Positions 11,483 to 24,300 of a DNA stretch of 64,000 nt are shown here, piece after piece (positions within the stretch are counted from its first letter, which is position 1; each line of letters starts with the position of its first letter). The position numbers and the translations under genes were made by a program. The stretch is taken from NCBI GenBank assembly GCA_963855995.1, contig OY979717.1, positions 2,539,179 to 2,603,178 on the forward strand, in the 5' to 3' direction. The notes beneath the pieces were generated by a model. That model had not been told where the DNA came from. It made no database searches and saw only the letters and a program-made list of their open reading frames with translations. This DNA comes from Muricea muricata (Eukaryota; Cnidaria; Anthozoa; Malacalcyonacea; Plexauridae).

Positions 11483-13010
11483 TTACCTCAATCTTAAAAG
11501 ATGGGAAAATGTCTTGGGGAATGTTAGAAGAAGAAAAATGTTTTCCCATCATGTCTCACTATTTATTAGAAACAGGTTGACAAACATGACAGAAAATGAC
11601 GATACAACTATTAAAATACAGCAGGTGAAGAGGAAATGGACTAGGAAAGAAGTTCCTGAAGAGAAAAAATGGAGGATGTATATTAATATAACTAGACAGA
11701 AAGGCAAAAGGAAAAGAACTTTACAGAAACCATTCAAGACGATTCATCCCCATTCTAATATGTTGTACATAGGAAGTGTTCGGGAGTGAGCATCCTAAAG
11801 CGAAGATATATTATCAGTACCACCTCACAGGTTTTCTTAGCATGAAGTATAGACAAATATGATCCATGTAATTGATATAATATAGCTCTCGAATATAGTT
11901 TTTAATAGTATATTGTTAATTTTAACGTATCACTAATACACATTTCACATTTTAACATGGTACATTAACAGATTATTTCATACATATAAATATAGTTCAA
12001 GCATGATTTGTATTATTTAAAGTTCCCGTATGATTGTATAGTGATTACCAATCAAAGTATAACCACGTAAATTCATTTTGCTATTCTAATTACATCGAAG
12101 GATATGGTTTCAGGAGGCTGGCGGAGTTGAATTGGAGACGAACGCAAGTATATTCACGCATGGAGGACCATGCAGTGGTGTTTAGAATACGTGGTGAGGT
12201 CGAGGGCTGATGGTGGAAGCGGTGCTGGATGCCATGCGCTTGCAGGGCTGCTAGAGTACTTTTTGCCGTTTCGATGATGGCATGTTGTGGCTCTCGTTGG
12301 TGGGTGGTTTTGAAAACCGAAGCGCCATCTCCTTGTATACGTCTTATTGGTTTATTCTCACATCGCTTGATGCCGTTAGTAAGAAACGAAAGATGCGAAA
12401 GTAAGAAACTCTACTGTTGACCTCATTATATGACACAATGACGTTTTCTCTACAGTGTGTCAAAATAACCAATAAAATCACAGTTAACTGATGAAACATG
12501 AAGTTGGCAATATTGCTGCCCCCCCTCCCCCCCCCCCCCCCGCACCTTGTAAATATTTATGCCGACATGTTTTATTGTATTATTTTGTCATAAAATGTCG
12601 AGAATGCGCGTTTGCGGTTTTGTATATAACTGAACGAGGGAAGAAAGATGTGCAGAGTAACTGATATTTGTATTATGAATACCTCAATTTCTAATATATG
12701 AAAAAACTAACATGAATGTGTATCGTAAAAATCCATATAAATCCCGACACAGCAGATCCTTATTCAAAACACTCTATTTACGGGTAGCGTTCATATATAA
12801 TTTCCATATTTATGAAATATTACTTTGTCTCATTTAGAATGCAGGCATCCACTTCTGCTCGATATTGCAACATACATCTGATGTGCAATAATTTTGTTTA
12901 GATTTAATAATTTGTCGAAGATATATTCTCGGTGCATGATGGTTTAAACTTAATTTGGGTAATCACAACAGTTAATTAATCTTTAATGAATTTTACTGTG
13001 GTCACCCGTT
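11483..13010. other. Intergenic spacer
   Basis: Non-coding sequence between the TPR gene and the Kv channel. It contains a C-homopolymer block near 12520-12541. No RNA gene, repeat family or exon was recognised. Confidence 0.5.
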
Positions 13011-13017
13011 GCTGTGC

Positions 13018-13025
13018 TATATAAG
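13018..13025 (+). promoter_or_regulatory. Possible TATA box of the Kv gene
   Basis: TATATAAG lies 87 bases upstream of the Kv initiator ATG, a plausible core promoter position if the 5'UTR is short. This is based on motif and position only. Confidence 0.4.
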
Positions 13026-13111
13026 TTTACCAGAGTTTCTATACACACTTGTATTAAAGTATAAATAAAGATCTTACAACATGTAGTTGAAAAGTACGAA
13101 AGACGAATTCA

Positions 13112-15119
13112 ATGGCTAACAAGTCCGGTATGGAGTGGATGTCTCGTGTAATGCAAGCTTCAGCCCTAGGCATGGCTCCACTAGCAAGAAGGAGACTCTC
13201 ACGGCTTCAGTCCGCATCTCCATCTAACAAACGGGTTGTGATTAATGTTTCTGGACGACGCTACGAAACATGGGAGGCCACACTTTCTCGACATCCACAT
13301 TCTCTCTTAGGGAGTAAAGAACGAGAATATTTCCTGGATGAAAAAACCGGAGAATACGTTTTTGATCGAGATCCAAATATTTTCAGGCATATTTTAAATT
13401 ATTATAGAACAGGCAGATTGCATTTCTCTTATTACGATTGCAGTAAGACGTTTGAAGAAGAATTTCGATTTTTTGGTATTCCGTTCGATGGGTTCGATTC
13501 ATGCTGTTGGAACGAGGTAAATGACTCTTATGAGGCTGCAACTCTAATTGCGACTACAATGACGAACCTTAGACAACGCGTTAGTCGAACTGACTTTGAT
13601 ACTATACGTGAAGCAATATGGGACACTTTTGAAAATCCGCAACGAACACGCGCAAGTAGAACCGTGTACAACATCATCGTCGTTGCCGTCGCGTTGAGTT
13701 TGTTGGTAACTACAGGACAAACAATTCGATGCCCTGGAGGTGAAACCTGTGGCGACGAGTTTCATGATTTATTTCTCTACACTGACGGAGCTTGTGCATT
13801 AATATTCACCGCAGAATACGTTGTTAAACTCTATGCGGTGCCAAACCGAAAAGCTTTTGTGAAAAGTCTCGAAAGCTTTATTGATATCCTTGCAATTTTA
13901 CCATTTTATTTTGATTTATTGGAAGTTTATGCACCCGAGTTGAAATCTTTATCTATTTTGAGAGTTTTTCGTGTGTTTAGAGTATTTAAACTTCTCAAAA
14001 ATTCAAAACGACTGAAGACCTTGCTGATAACTTTTCGCAATGCAGCACCTGAGCTTGGCGTGCTTTGTTTTATTTTCGCAATGGGAACAATCATGTTTGC
14101 AGCCTGTGTGTACTACTTGGAAAAAAACATCCCAAATACAACTTTTACTCATATACCGCTGGCTATTTGGTACGCTATCATCACAGGCACAACATTAGGG
14201 TAAGTGTTGGCTAATTATTGACATGAATATATTGTTGTATACGTCTCATGGCGACTTCAAAACGCGGATGCGAGATGTTACATGAATTTTGAAACATTGA
14301 TTTTTCCGCATTTGACGTCACTATGAGAAAGGTCCATTAAGAAATATTTTTCTTAACATTTCGAAAAAAAATGTTAGCTTATGTGATTGATAATAACTAT
14401 TTGAATGCAACTGTCCATGAAGACTATATCGTTGATAGAATTAAGAAGCAAACCCATATTGTTCCAAATTTCTAATAATTGTTGTGTTGTATTTGAACAC
14501 TTTAGGACGGCGGAGTAGTAAACCACTTTACCTTCGTTTCATCTTTGTTTTCCAGTAGATGGAATTTTCGCGCGGAACTGAGCTCTCCGGCAGAAATGAA
14601 CAATGAAAAAAATGCGTTCTTCTTGTGAAATTCCATCTAGTGAAGCTTAAGGGAAAAATTGGCGAGGTGGTTTAGGCAATACGTACCCACAGTAATTGCG
14701 TACCTTATGCTGTTGTCGTGACTAAGCCCTAGTGGCGAAGCTAAATAAAACAAATGATAACACGTATACTAAAAGTACAACTGTCCGTTTGATGTACCAA
14801 AACTAGTCAACTTTCCTATTGCCAATTGCTAATGATAATGTTAATCTCCCTTAACAGCTATGGAGATATGGTTCCTTCTAGTATTGGTGGCAAACTCATT
14901 TCAGCTGTCTTCCTGACCTTAGCTGTGTTTATCGTCTCGCTTCCTGTTCCATTCATCGAAGGCAAACTACTGCATCAACAACATCTTCAATTAACTGAAG
15001 ATCGTTTAGAGATGAGATTGAAAAGGATGCTGAAAGCAAAACAATGTTCCCATGGCAGTCTTCAATCGAAATGGCCACGTCGTGGTACGGCCAGTAATAT
15101 CCATGCTGCGACCAACTGA
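13112..15119 (+). CDS. Shal-like (Kv4-type) voltage-gated K+ channel
   Basis: Two exons, 13112-14199 and 14858-15119, encode 449 residues. An N-terminal T1 domain (about 43-135) contains FDRDPNIFRHILNYYRTG and an exact HX5CX20CC zinc site, which marks non-Shaker Kv2/3/4-type tetramerisation domains. Six transmembrane segments follow. S4 has an Arg/Lys repeat (LRVFRVFRVFKLL), and the pore filter is TTLGYGD with Leu in place of the usual Val. S6 keeps the PVP hinge (SLPVPF). The intron splits the first filter glycine codon. Shal-type channels carry subthreshold A-type K+ current and set firing frequency; whether this one inactivates fast cannot be read from sequence. The cytoplasmic C-terminus is short, about 60 residues and basic. 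A SINE 3' fragment lies in the intron, and AATAAA occurs at 15240-15245. Confidence 0.93.
14552..14642. repeat. Short inverted-repeat element in Kv intron
   Basis: CAGTAGATGGAATTTT near 14552 is inverted as GAAATTCCATCTAGTG near 14642, giving an approximately 90-bp hairpin-forming unit. It may be a small MITE; no clear target duplication was seen. Confidence 0.45.
14660..14755 (+). mobile_element. SINE 3' fragment in Kv intron
   Basis: Matches the 3' body of the SINE at 8752-9018, sharing CCCACAGTAATTG, ATGCTGTTGT and GTGGCGAAG in the same order. The tRNA-like head is absent, so it is a 5'-truncated copy. Confidence 0.7.
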
Positions 15120-16994
15120 ATGCTTTTTAAACTTTTTTTCTTCTTTAGTCTCGTTTACAAGAGGCATGTTGAATCTTAATGAAACGCAATCAACAATGTA
15201 ATGCTTGCGTTTGTTTAGTTCAGAGTTGGTAGAGTATCGAATAAATAAGCCTAATATTTTTACTCTTACTCTTTATATTTGTTTTTTTGGTTGTTTTTGC
15301 TGTTTTCTTGACGGCACTGATGCTTGGCTCATTTATTTAAACAATCTACCAACCCTCGTTTACGTAGACAACCCTCGTATACAGCTAGCCATTTACGCGA
15401 CTTAAATAAATGACGACAGCTATCGTGAAAGCACTTTAAAATGTAGATGAGCACGTGAGTTATGTTAAACTGAAAATCTTACGTTCGACGGAGAGTTTTA
15501 AGGCCCAGTAATTTAGAGTAAAGTATTTTAGCAAAATCTTGAAAGAGTCTTGAACTATACATGTTAAAAAGAAGCTTTTTCATTCACTGAAACGCGAAAA
15601 AAGCGCGATAATATTTTTTTGAAACAAAATTTTTTGTGCAAATTGTATCTTATAAAGGCATTTTTCGTGCTCAATCGAGTTATTAAGCCCTCGGCTAGCG
15701 CCTCGACCAGCTCTATGCGCTTTTTTCGTGCTCTCTCAACCTCCCGCGTGTTCAATAACTCGATATCACTAGTATTAACCATTGAACAATGTTGACTGGT
15801 GTTAACTTAGTAATGTTAATGCAGTAATGCGAAAATTTAATTAAAATTACATTATCATTTCCTCAAGCAATTAAAAAAATTCATGGGAACTTAAACGTAA
15901 AAAAATTCAAACTCTTAATAAGCTCATTAATCCTGTATACATGACGTCAAATGTGACGTAAGCCTTAATATCTCTTCACTTATAATAAAGTAAATAACAA
16001 AATTGGGCCAAATTAATAATGCTTTGATTTAAAATTATAGCATATAGAAGTGGGTCTTTATATATTTCATACTGCACTGTTTGCTTGTCAGCATAAAACT
16101 GTTGAACAACCTCACCTGTGACGTAGCGTACATATCCTTAATAATTCCAAATTATGGCGGACAGCTATCAAAATATCCGTTACATTTTCAGAATTAATTT
16201 TTGGCCTAGCGTGTGAGATGGGTTATGCCTCGCAAACGAGTCCAAAGCGTATCTAGTGTGTGACATGGCAAACTTCATTTACATGCCCAGTTAATTTCAA
16301 GCAAAACGAATGTCTATCAGTATTTAGCGATATGCAAACCTGATTTTATTGAGTTGAAAAAATGCATTACAAGTCTAGTTATTAAGTTACAAGACTAGAA
16401 AGAATTGTCTATGGTCTTGTGTATGAGCTCCTCAGATGGCGCATTGTACATTCCTATAAAACTAGAAAATAAAATGGTCATCAATTATTTTCTACGATAT
16501 TTCTCCCCTATTATATTTCTCCCCTAGACTATTTTTGGTCGTTTATGCACTAGTTAATTGACCCCAACCCCCCCCCCCCCTTCAATGCCCGGGCGTACAC
16601 GGGCATTTAAGATAATTTGCTGTGGCATTAATGGAAATTAGCCAATAAGGAGATAAAAATCTGTTTATCTCCAATTAAATTACCCGCTTGCGCCCGGGGG
16701 TTAAGAAATGTAATTAAATTTCATTTTTTTCTTACTATAATCTGCGCTGTTATCATATTACATTTTAAAGAAATGATGGTTGCCAGTTAACCTTTTGTGG
16801 TTATAGTGACAAAAGTAATTGAAACAATGAAATTATTTTACGGCTAGATCATTTGATGGATCCTCATCAGTGTTATAGCAGAAGTCATTTGATTCAACTT
16901 GTAAAAACCAAAAAGAGATGTTACTAAGAAAAAGGACTAGTACTTTTGATCATAGAAATAATAGATATAAAGTTTGTACTCGGTTACGAATCAT
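15120..16994. other. 3'UTR and gene-poor spacer
   Basis: Begins with the Kv 3'UTR. The rest is AT-rich, with a C-homopolymer near 16565-16580 and short imperfect inverted repeats around 15670-15760. No convincing exon or complete repeat family was recognised. Confidence 0.45.
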
Positions 16995-17002
16995 GTCTCC
17001 AC

Positions 17003-17272
17003 CATTGATCTGAATAATACTGGATCACGCATACATATGCCTCAAGTGAAGCCAGCAGAAATGACGAATTTGGAGTACCAAGATGGCGGACAATCAGAAT
17101 TTTCAATAGATAAATAAACTTCCTTATTTTAAGGAAATTTACGGAAATTGAAAACGCTGCTTAAAAGATTACTCTTACACCCGCAAAGAACACTGGACCT
17201 GGAGTATTAAGATGGCGGCGATGGCTTCAAAATTTATTATGTATGCGTGATCCAGTATTATTCAGATCAATG
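17003..17272. mobile_element. hAT-like MITE, 270 bp
   Basis: Inverted ends of about 34 bp begin CATTGATCTGAATAATAC. They are flanked by the perfect 8-bp direct repeat GTCTCCAC (16995-17002, 17273-17280). No coding frame inside. Confidence 0.85.
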
Positions 17273-17481
17273 GTCTCCACTCATTACTGATGAGCGTGCC
17301 TTTGGAAATCCTCATTTTATTGCGGCGAGTGCAACGAGCTCTTGAGCGCACGAAATTTCTTGTTCCCCACAGGATTTTGGGACGAACCAAAATGCCCTTA
17401 GAAATTCGCCATTTTTTTGGCACAATTTTTCTTCCGACAAAAGACAGAAGTACGCCTTCTATGTCCACTATTTTGAATACG

Positions 17482-17667
17482 CAGTCGTGGCGCCAGAAAT
17501 TTTCCGACGGGGGGGCTATGTTCCCCGACGGGGGGGGGGGCTGTATTTTTTTTCATGGTTAGGCACGGTAGGGCCAATTTTTGTCAGTTTTCCCCGATAA
17601 ATGTATAGTGGGCTAGCACTTCCCAACAAGGGGACTGTAGCCCAGCCCCTCTTTGGCGCCACCACTG
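17482..17667. mobile_element. hAT-like MITE, 186 bp
   Basis: Left end CAGTCGTGGCGCCA and right end TGGCGCCACCACTG are inverted repeats, flanked by the 8-bp direct repeat TGAATACG (17474-17481, 17668-17675). The interior has G-rich homopolymers. Confidence 0.82.
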
Positions 17668-17735
17668 TGAATACGTCCATTATTTTTGATACGCTTTTAA
17701 TGAACAAAACAAACGCGGTTGCAGCGATTGACCAT

Positions 17736-18124
17736 AGAGACCTTAAGATGTAGGACGGAAACGCGGCGACGACGTCAAATGCGAAATGACTCAAATAAAT
17801 TGCTGCATAAATTTAAAAGCTTGTCGTTTGTTATTGATTATGTGGAATAACGTTTGAGATGATAAAATCGATGTTTAATTGTTAAGAAAATTTCCAGTGT
17901 AGTTTCTTGCTAATTTACTTATAGTCTAGCATTCTCGCGGCTTGAAATGCCGACGCTGTGGACACGGCTTAAAACTACATGTTTTGGCGTTGTAACTTGA
18001 GCAAAGACGGCGTCTTCATCTCTCCTGGGAGTTTAAATATTCACACCCTTTCTTAACTTATTTTAAGTTCATTGTACTTCTAGCCGCCGTTGTCACGTTG
18101 CCGTGCTTGCATCTTAAGGTCCCT
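17736..18124. mobile_element. MITE, 389 bp
   Basis: Imperfect inverted ends AGAGACCTTAAGATG and CATCTTAAGGTCCCT continue for about 40 bp with mismatches (GACGG and CGGCG blocks). The possible 3-bp duplication CAT is too short to be decisive. Confidence 0.6.
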
Positions 18125-19519
18125 CATGATGTAAGATACTTCGTCAAAATGGTAATTTTCTGATATCTCGAATGGTAGATATTGTTAACTAGAGAATGTT
18201 TAGTCAGACCATTGCTTCAGTAATGATAACTTTTAACAGAGGCCTCGATATCTGTAAGGCTTTTGGGAGGAGCGGGGGGGGGGGGTATTTTCGTGTATCA
18301 GTTGATTTTAGTGCCTGAAATGTTATTTGTTCTATATGCCCGTGAGACGTGATTCTGAATACAAGTGCTCAGTTAAATAAGAATAATTAGTTATAGATGT
18401 CAGTCTCGTGTGTTTAAACAAGAGTAAAAATATCTTCGGAGGCCTTTTGGAGGTCGATACATATTTAAAGTTTTACATATATTCAAAGAAATAAGATCTA
18501 AACGAACGTGATAGATGCGTGAGACAAACTCTAATAGAGTAATGTAAGTGAAACGTGAAGCTGATTTATCATCACTATATATTCCTCCACTGAAATTTCA
18601 TCAAACGCTATATACAAACCTTTAATTTTTCATTGGTAAAGATATAACTTTAGCGATTATACTTGGACCTTTAAATTGATCCATTCGTACCTATACGGGG
18701 TTAATTGGAAAATGATGAATATTGCTTTTATTTATGAATTGTTTTTAGCTATGATAATTGTTCGGTCATTGCTTTCGTCGACTATTTAACAATTAGTCGC
18801 CGAAGTGGAATATAGGCTTGTAATCACCGAGCCTGGGCCCGCAGCCTGGGAAGACTGATTGTTTTAGCATAAATTTTCAGCTGTTTAAAAAGAAATAATC
18901 AACAAAACTTGATAACAATTCACTTTAAGCACTGTGAATCTTCACCAATCACAATGCAGGAAAATCAACAGTCACCTGAAAATTTATACTAATACTGCAT
19001 ATTAGAAATATTGAGCTCGTAACTAATTGTTAAATGGGAATGCTCAACGCAGCTGCTAATCGACAACAGTGCTGGTTACAACTCGTGTACAAAATTCCTC
19101 AAAAGTGCAAAATTCGTCAAAAGTGTTGCTTCGTTCTTAAACTTGTCGTAAATTTATCATATGAGTAAATTTAGAGGCTTTTAGGAATTTACTGATACAG
19201 TAAATTCAGATGAGGAGCTTATGCTGTGTTTTTTTTGGCCATTTGCTTGTAGGCCTGTTTTGGACCTCGCATGTTTGTGGAATTTAATCCGTCAATTTAG
19301 TATCTTTTTAACGAAAATTTCGCATCTAAATAAATCCCTTTAAATTTTGAAACAACATTAATGACTTTTAGTCCCGGGTTTTGCTTTGAATTTCCAATAA
19401 CTAAACACAAATTAATTCTAAATTCAACGGAAATTCGACGTTTAAAAGAGGCCTTAGCTGACAATGTTAGCGTGGATATATTTGTCATCGTGCATGCAGT
19501 AAAAGTTTATAATATAATA
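18125..19519. other. Intergenic, nothing recognised
   Basis: AT-rich sequence with a G-homopolymer near 18275. No exon, RNA gene or named repeat was identified. Confidence 0.4.
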
Positions 19520-19577
19520 AAAAAAACAGAAACAGGGCGAATTTAAAACTCCGCCTCGCCTGCGGCAGGCGGAGTAA
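19520..19577 (+). repeat. Dispersed repeat unit
   Basis: A block containing GGGCGAATTTAAAACTCCGC and the inverted-repeat core GCCTGCGGCAGGC. It occurs again on the minus strand at about 41284-41335, so it is the end of a dispersed family of unknown type. Confidence 0.55.
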
Positions 19578-19612
19578 TTAATTAATGCAAGGTCGACGTC
19601 GTGCATTACTGC

Positions 19613-21346
19613 CATAGACATAGTATAGGTCTAGATTGCTGGCTCATCATCCATCGGAGGCGTGACCTGTATGATAAATCCAAGATGGCGCGGGAACCGG
19701 GCAAAAAACTATAAGACTCTGCAGGGAAATCCATGTTTTTCGCGATTTAAAACGTCTTGTTGCTTGGAACCGCTTCGAATCAACATTTTTTGGAAACAAC
19801 TAGTTATTGCGGAAGTTTTGAGCACTATTTGTGTAATTTCTGCTGAATTCCTCGTGAAAATCTCGCTCGTGAAATGTGTTGTGAATTGGTCACTTGGTCA
19901 GTTCGAGACATTTGTTGTCCAAAATATGTATTTTTGACCGGCTTTGGCCTCTTGGGTGTTATTGTGACCTACAGCTATCCTAAATCAAACATTTACAAAA
20001 CGATGGAGCAAGATGTTCGCGTACAAATCGATTATCCGCTTGATTTGTGTGGTGTGTGATACCTGATACGTTAGTAATATTTACTACATAGATACGACTT
20101 AGAGCCAACGTACTGTTTTCGAACTTCAAAGACGGATAGGTTATCAAGTAAATATTGTCTGAATTATGTAATATGCATTACCAAAATATAATCGAAAACT
20201 CGTGCTACAGCTGCTAGTTTCGTTCGTGTGAATCGTGTGTGAAATGTTGGTAGAACTGAACAATCCACAGTTTAATGACCGAAATGTTTTTATTTGAATT
20301 TAAACTATATGTTTACTTTAAAATTAACATAATGGTAAACTTTCGCATACTTTTGCATACACTGTACATAGAATGCAACATGCACCTGCTTGCTAGCTTG
20401 TGCAACATTGGAGCAAAGTCTGCAAACATGCGAGTATGGTAAAGCAATATTCTAATGCCCATTTGCTATATTCCAATGAACAATTAGTCGTGATTATAAC
20501 ATCATTAATAATTCATGAAGAAATCTGCACAAATCATCAGAAAATCTAGGCTAACCTGCCAACTGTGCTCAATATTGATAAATTGATGATGATAAATTTA
20601 TTTACTGAGTCTGAGGGTCATCAACCAAACTGAACCCAGACCACCTGATTAGACTCTAGAAGTTTTCTGCATTTCTGCGCAAAATTCTCTGGTGAAAAGG
20701 ATCTTTTATGCGCAAAATAAAACTTTTCAGTCTGGGTAGTTTGCACACACTCAACACAAATTTAACCCAATTAGGCCTAATTAAGCCTGAAAGACATTGT
20801 ATGAAGTGAACACAAATACCGTTAGAATAATTTTCAAATTGGCAACGTCAAAAAATGCATTACAGTATACATGATTCATTGTAAATGAAAATAACACACC
20901 ACACAAATCAAGCGAATAATCGATTTGCACGCGAACATTTTGCTCCATCGTTTTGTAAATGTTTGATTTAGGATAGCTGTAGGTCACAATAACACCCAAG
21001 AGGCCAAAGCCAGTCAAAATACATATTTTGGACAACAAATGTCTCGAACTGACCAAGTGACCAATTCACAACACATTTCACGAGCGAGATTTTCACGAGG
21101 AATTCAACAGAAATTATACAAATTGTGCTCAAAACTTCCGCAATAATTAGTTGTTTCCAAAAAATATTGATTCGAAGCGATTCCAAGCAACGAGACGTTT
21201 TAAACCGCGAAAAACATGGATTTCCCTGTAGAGTCTCATAGTTTTTTGCCCGGTTCCCGCGCCATCTTGGATTTATCATACAGGTCACGCCTACGCAGTA
21301 GTAATTATACTATGAGTCAGCAATTTAGACCTACTATATCTATGAT
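19613..21346. mobile_element. Long-TIR element, about 1.73 kb, adjoining gene A
   Basis: The left arm (about 19613-20060) and right arm (about 20880-21346) are near-identical inverted copies. Both contain CCAAGATGGCGCGGGAACCG and the stretch ending TGATTTGTGTGGTGTG. The interior of about 0.8 kb has no transposase-like frame. Its right edge lies only about 16 bp beyond the splice donor of gene A exon 9, so it occupies the final intron or replaces the end of that gene. An open frame preserved in both arms reflects arm similarity. Confidence 0.75.
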
Positions 21347-21362
21347 TACTGCATCTACTTAC

Positions 21363-24300
21363 TTCCGTCGTAGCTTCCAATTTCCCAGGTCCAGTGTAGC
21401 CAATCAGAGAGTATGATGTACGGTACTCTGTTTTAGGGTTCTGACCTCCAATTGCCTTAAGGCCTTCTATAAGTTCATCTGTCATAGGAAAGGCACTGTC
21501 GTCAACAGCTACAAGAACTATTCTCCTGCAAAATTAAAACAAGGGCGGCACAATATAATTTCGAAAAAGTGGAACAGATTAATCCGAGTATTCTAGGTCG
21601 ATCAAGTACTGATGATATTTTGACGCGGCATTAGGTGGCTTATTTTGCTGTCTCTTATTATATTATATACCTAAGTCTCACCTTTTTTCAATTCTTTTTA
21701 AATATTTCGTCATTTCTTTGCATTGATCCTCATTTTCATGAGTATCAAATACTGTACTGTCGGTAACAAAACCTGTTAAATGGAACAGACAATTTAAATA
21801 TTGCGTTAATCAGGGAATAAAAATTAAGTTAAAAATTTCCAGCAATTATTTTTATCTTCAATATTAAATAACATTCTGCTGACAAGCTATGTTACTTTGC
21901 AAAGTTTTTTTTTAATTTTCTCGCACCGGAAAACTAGTGAAATAAGTTTCCTGATTTTGAGCTCGGGATTGTCAAATTCATTCTGTTTTACTTTAGAGTG
22001 AAAAATTATCTTTCTCATAGGGGAGACGACCGTTTTACCACTAAAGTATGGAAAATTAAAGACGTTTGATTCTTAAAAGACTTATCCCTAGTATAACATC
22101 TTTCCTTATAGAAAGTGGATTGGACGTTTTTATCCATATTGGATGTATAGTTCACAAGGATGATGATAAAGTCCATAAAATTTTCCAAGAAGCTTTTCCG
22201 AAAAAAACTTTTAGTGAATTTATTTTTGTGCGAAGATATATTATATGCCCGTAACCATTGTTTTCAACACATTTTTAATCAATGTGCTAAGAGAAAATTC
22301 GTGAACAACAGTTGCCTATGTATGATTGAGCTACAAGAATGTCACGTGCAGTATCGAGCGTGCGTGAAGACAACGTGTAGAACGTCACTAAAGTTACATC
22401 ACTTCCTGTAGCAAAACTCAAGTAACAATTAATGACAAAAAGTAGTTGTGTATATTTATATAGCTAGTTTGGGTTTTATATAGGTAATAATACTCATTTA
22501 TTATATGGCAAGCTTGACTTCCGGTGAAATGACGCACGCTGATTGCCTGAGAAGCACTTTCGCCGGTTACCTTCCTGTATTGGACCGGCGGTCCATTACG
22601 GAAAAAACAAACAATTAAACAACAATTAAGACATTTTAAAACGACAAAACTTAAAAATTTAAGCCATGTACGAGAGCGAACTGCCAGTTCCAAAAATTTC
22701 ATGGGCCTGTCAAGATTGTTCAAGAAACACAAAAGCGTAGAATCGTTATTGATAGCAGCGATGAAGACTGTTGACATGAGGGATGCCGAAAAGGAAATGT
22801 TATATTTTAGTATTTTTACAATCGTTTTGACCTCAAGCCTTATTTCTAGAGTACGTCACTTCATCAATTTGACTGCTTTGAATTTAATTTATTATGCATG
22901 CACTAGTCTATCCATATCTAATTTATGGCAACCTAATGTGGGAAAACACATATAAAACAAGAATACAAAAACTGATGCAAATCCAAAAGAAAATAGTCCG
23001 TTTGATAACATTCAAATCATATTCTGACCATACTGAAATGATTCTTAAGAATTTAGAAATTCTGAACGTTTATCAAATCAATGACTACTTAACCAGCATA
23101 TTCATGTCATATATCATTGTTATGTTGGGCCAAGTCATGCATGCATGCGGCCCGTTTTAATTCACAGTGAATATTCTTTGTTCGTTTCAATTTTGCAATT
23201 CTTTGTTTGTTTCAGTTCTAAATGCTAAACGCCATATGATAAACTTTTTATTAATCGATAAAACTTGATATTATATCGGACCTCGTTCTTTTCGTACAGA
23301 AAAACACCTCGGTCTGACATTTCTCTGTACAGACCTCGCCTCGGTTAATACGCATGCGTGTGACGACCAAAAGTTTACCACACTTGCTTTATTGCTTTTT
23401 GTGGTAAAACTGGACGGCGGCCACATCAAACAACCGTTTGTTAGCTCGCAGTCCAGCGGTTTCTCTTTTCCATCCGAAACTCAGCCGTTACATTATTGAT
23501 ATGATGTTTATATACCTGTGTCAGGGTCAACAACGACAATGTTATGTCCGCGTGTTTGCTTGGAATATTCTTTACCATTGACTTGAATATTGGCATTAGC
23601 ACGAGAGCAATCACTGATCTTAGGTTCATCATCACATCCCACACTTTTGATGTACACAGACAATAATCTCATTCCTTTTATACCTTTGATTTTAGGACAT
23701 AAAAGAAGGTCATAAAAAATGTTATCCTATATATATGGCATTTATAAATGTATATAATTGAAAACTCCAATTAATGCTGCTATACGAATCAATAAAATAA
23801 GTAAACACGCTCATGTGTACATACTTTTCAGTGCATTCTGAATGTTTTTAAGATCGTTATTAATCCTGTCCAATTCACTATTGACCTTCAAGAGAAGAAG
23901 TATGTACACAATTTAAAACCCTGTATATAAAGCAATATTTGTATTATTTCTCTTGCTTCATAAATAAACGGGATTTGAAGAACTAAAACCACAAGTGCAA
24001 TACTCCAATAGCCTTAATGCACAAATGTAAGGTCTATAACACACAAAATATTTAAAATTTCAGGATTTTCAAAAAAGTTTTGGTTTTGGAGGGCTTTTTA
24101 AAGACCATGTCTAATATATAGTTTTCACACAAATTGTTATCAAATTAAACTTATTAAATCTTAAAGAAATAGAAACAACACCCAAACACATAATTTATGT
24201 ACTGGGTGAGCCATGCAAAAATTATTGAGGAGGTGAAGTATATGTTGTTTGCGTAATATGAAATTTGCCAAAGTGTCCAACATTCTCTCAATAGCTTCAT

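Noticed and set aside
11364-11789. 141-residue Lys/Arg-rich ORF
   Set aside because: It overlaps the true last exon of the TPR gene in another frame; the spliced frame ends at 11482.
13544-13765. Minus-strand ORF inside the Kv exon
   Set aside because: Shadow of the Kv coding sequence.
19662-21288. A 90-106 residue ORF preserved in both arms of the long-TIR element
   Set aside because: The arms are near-identical inverted copies, so preservation follows from recent arm similarity; no transposase or other motif is visible.
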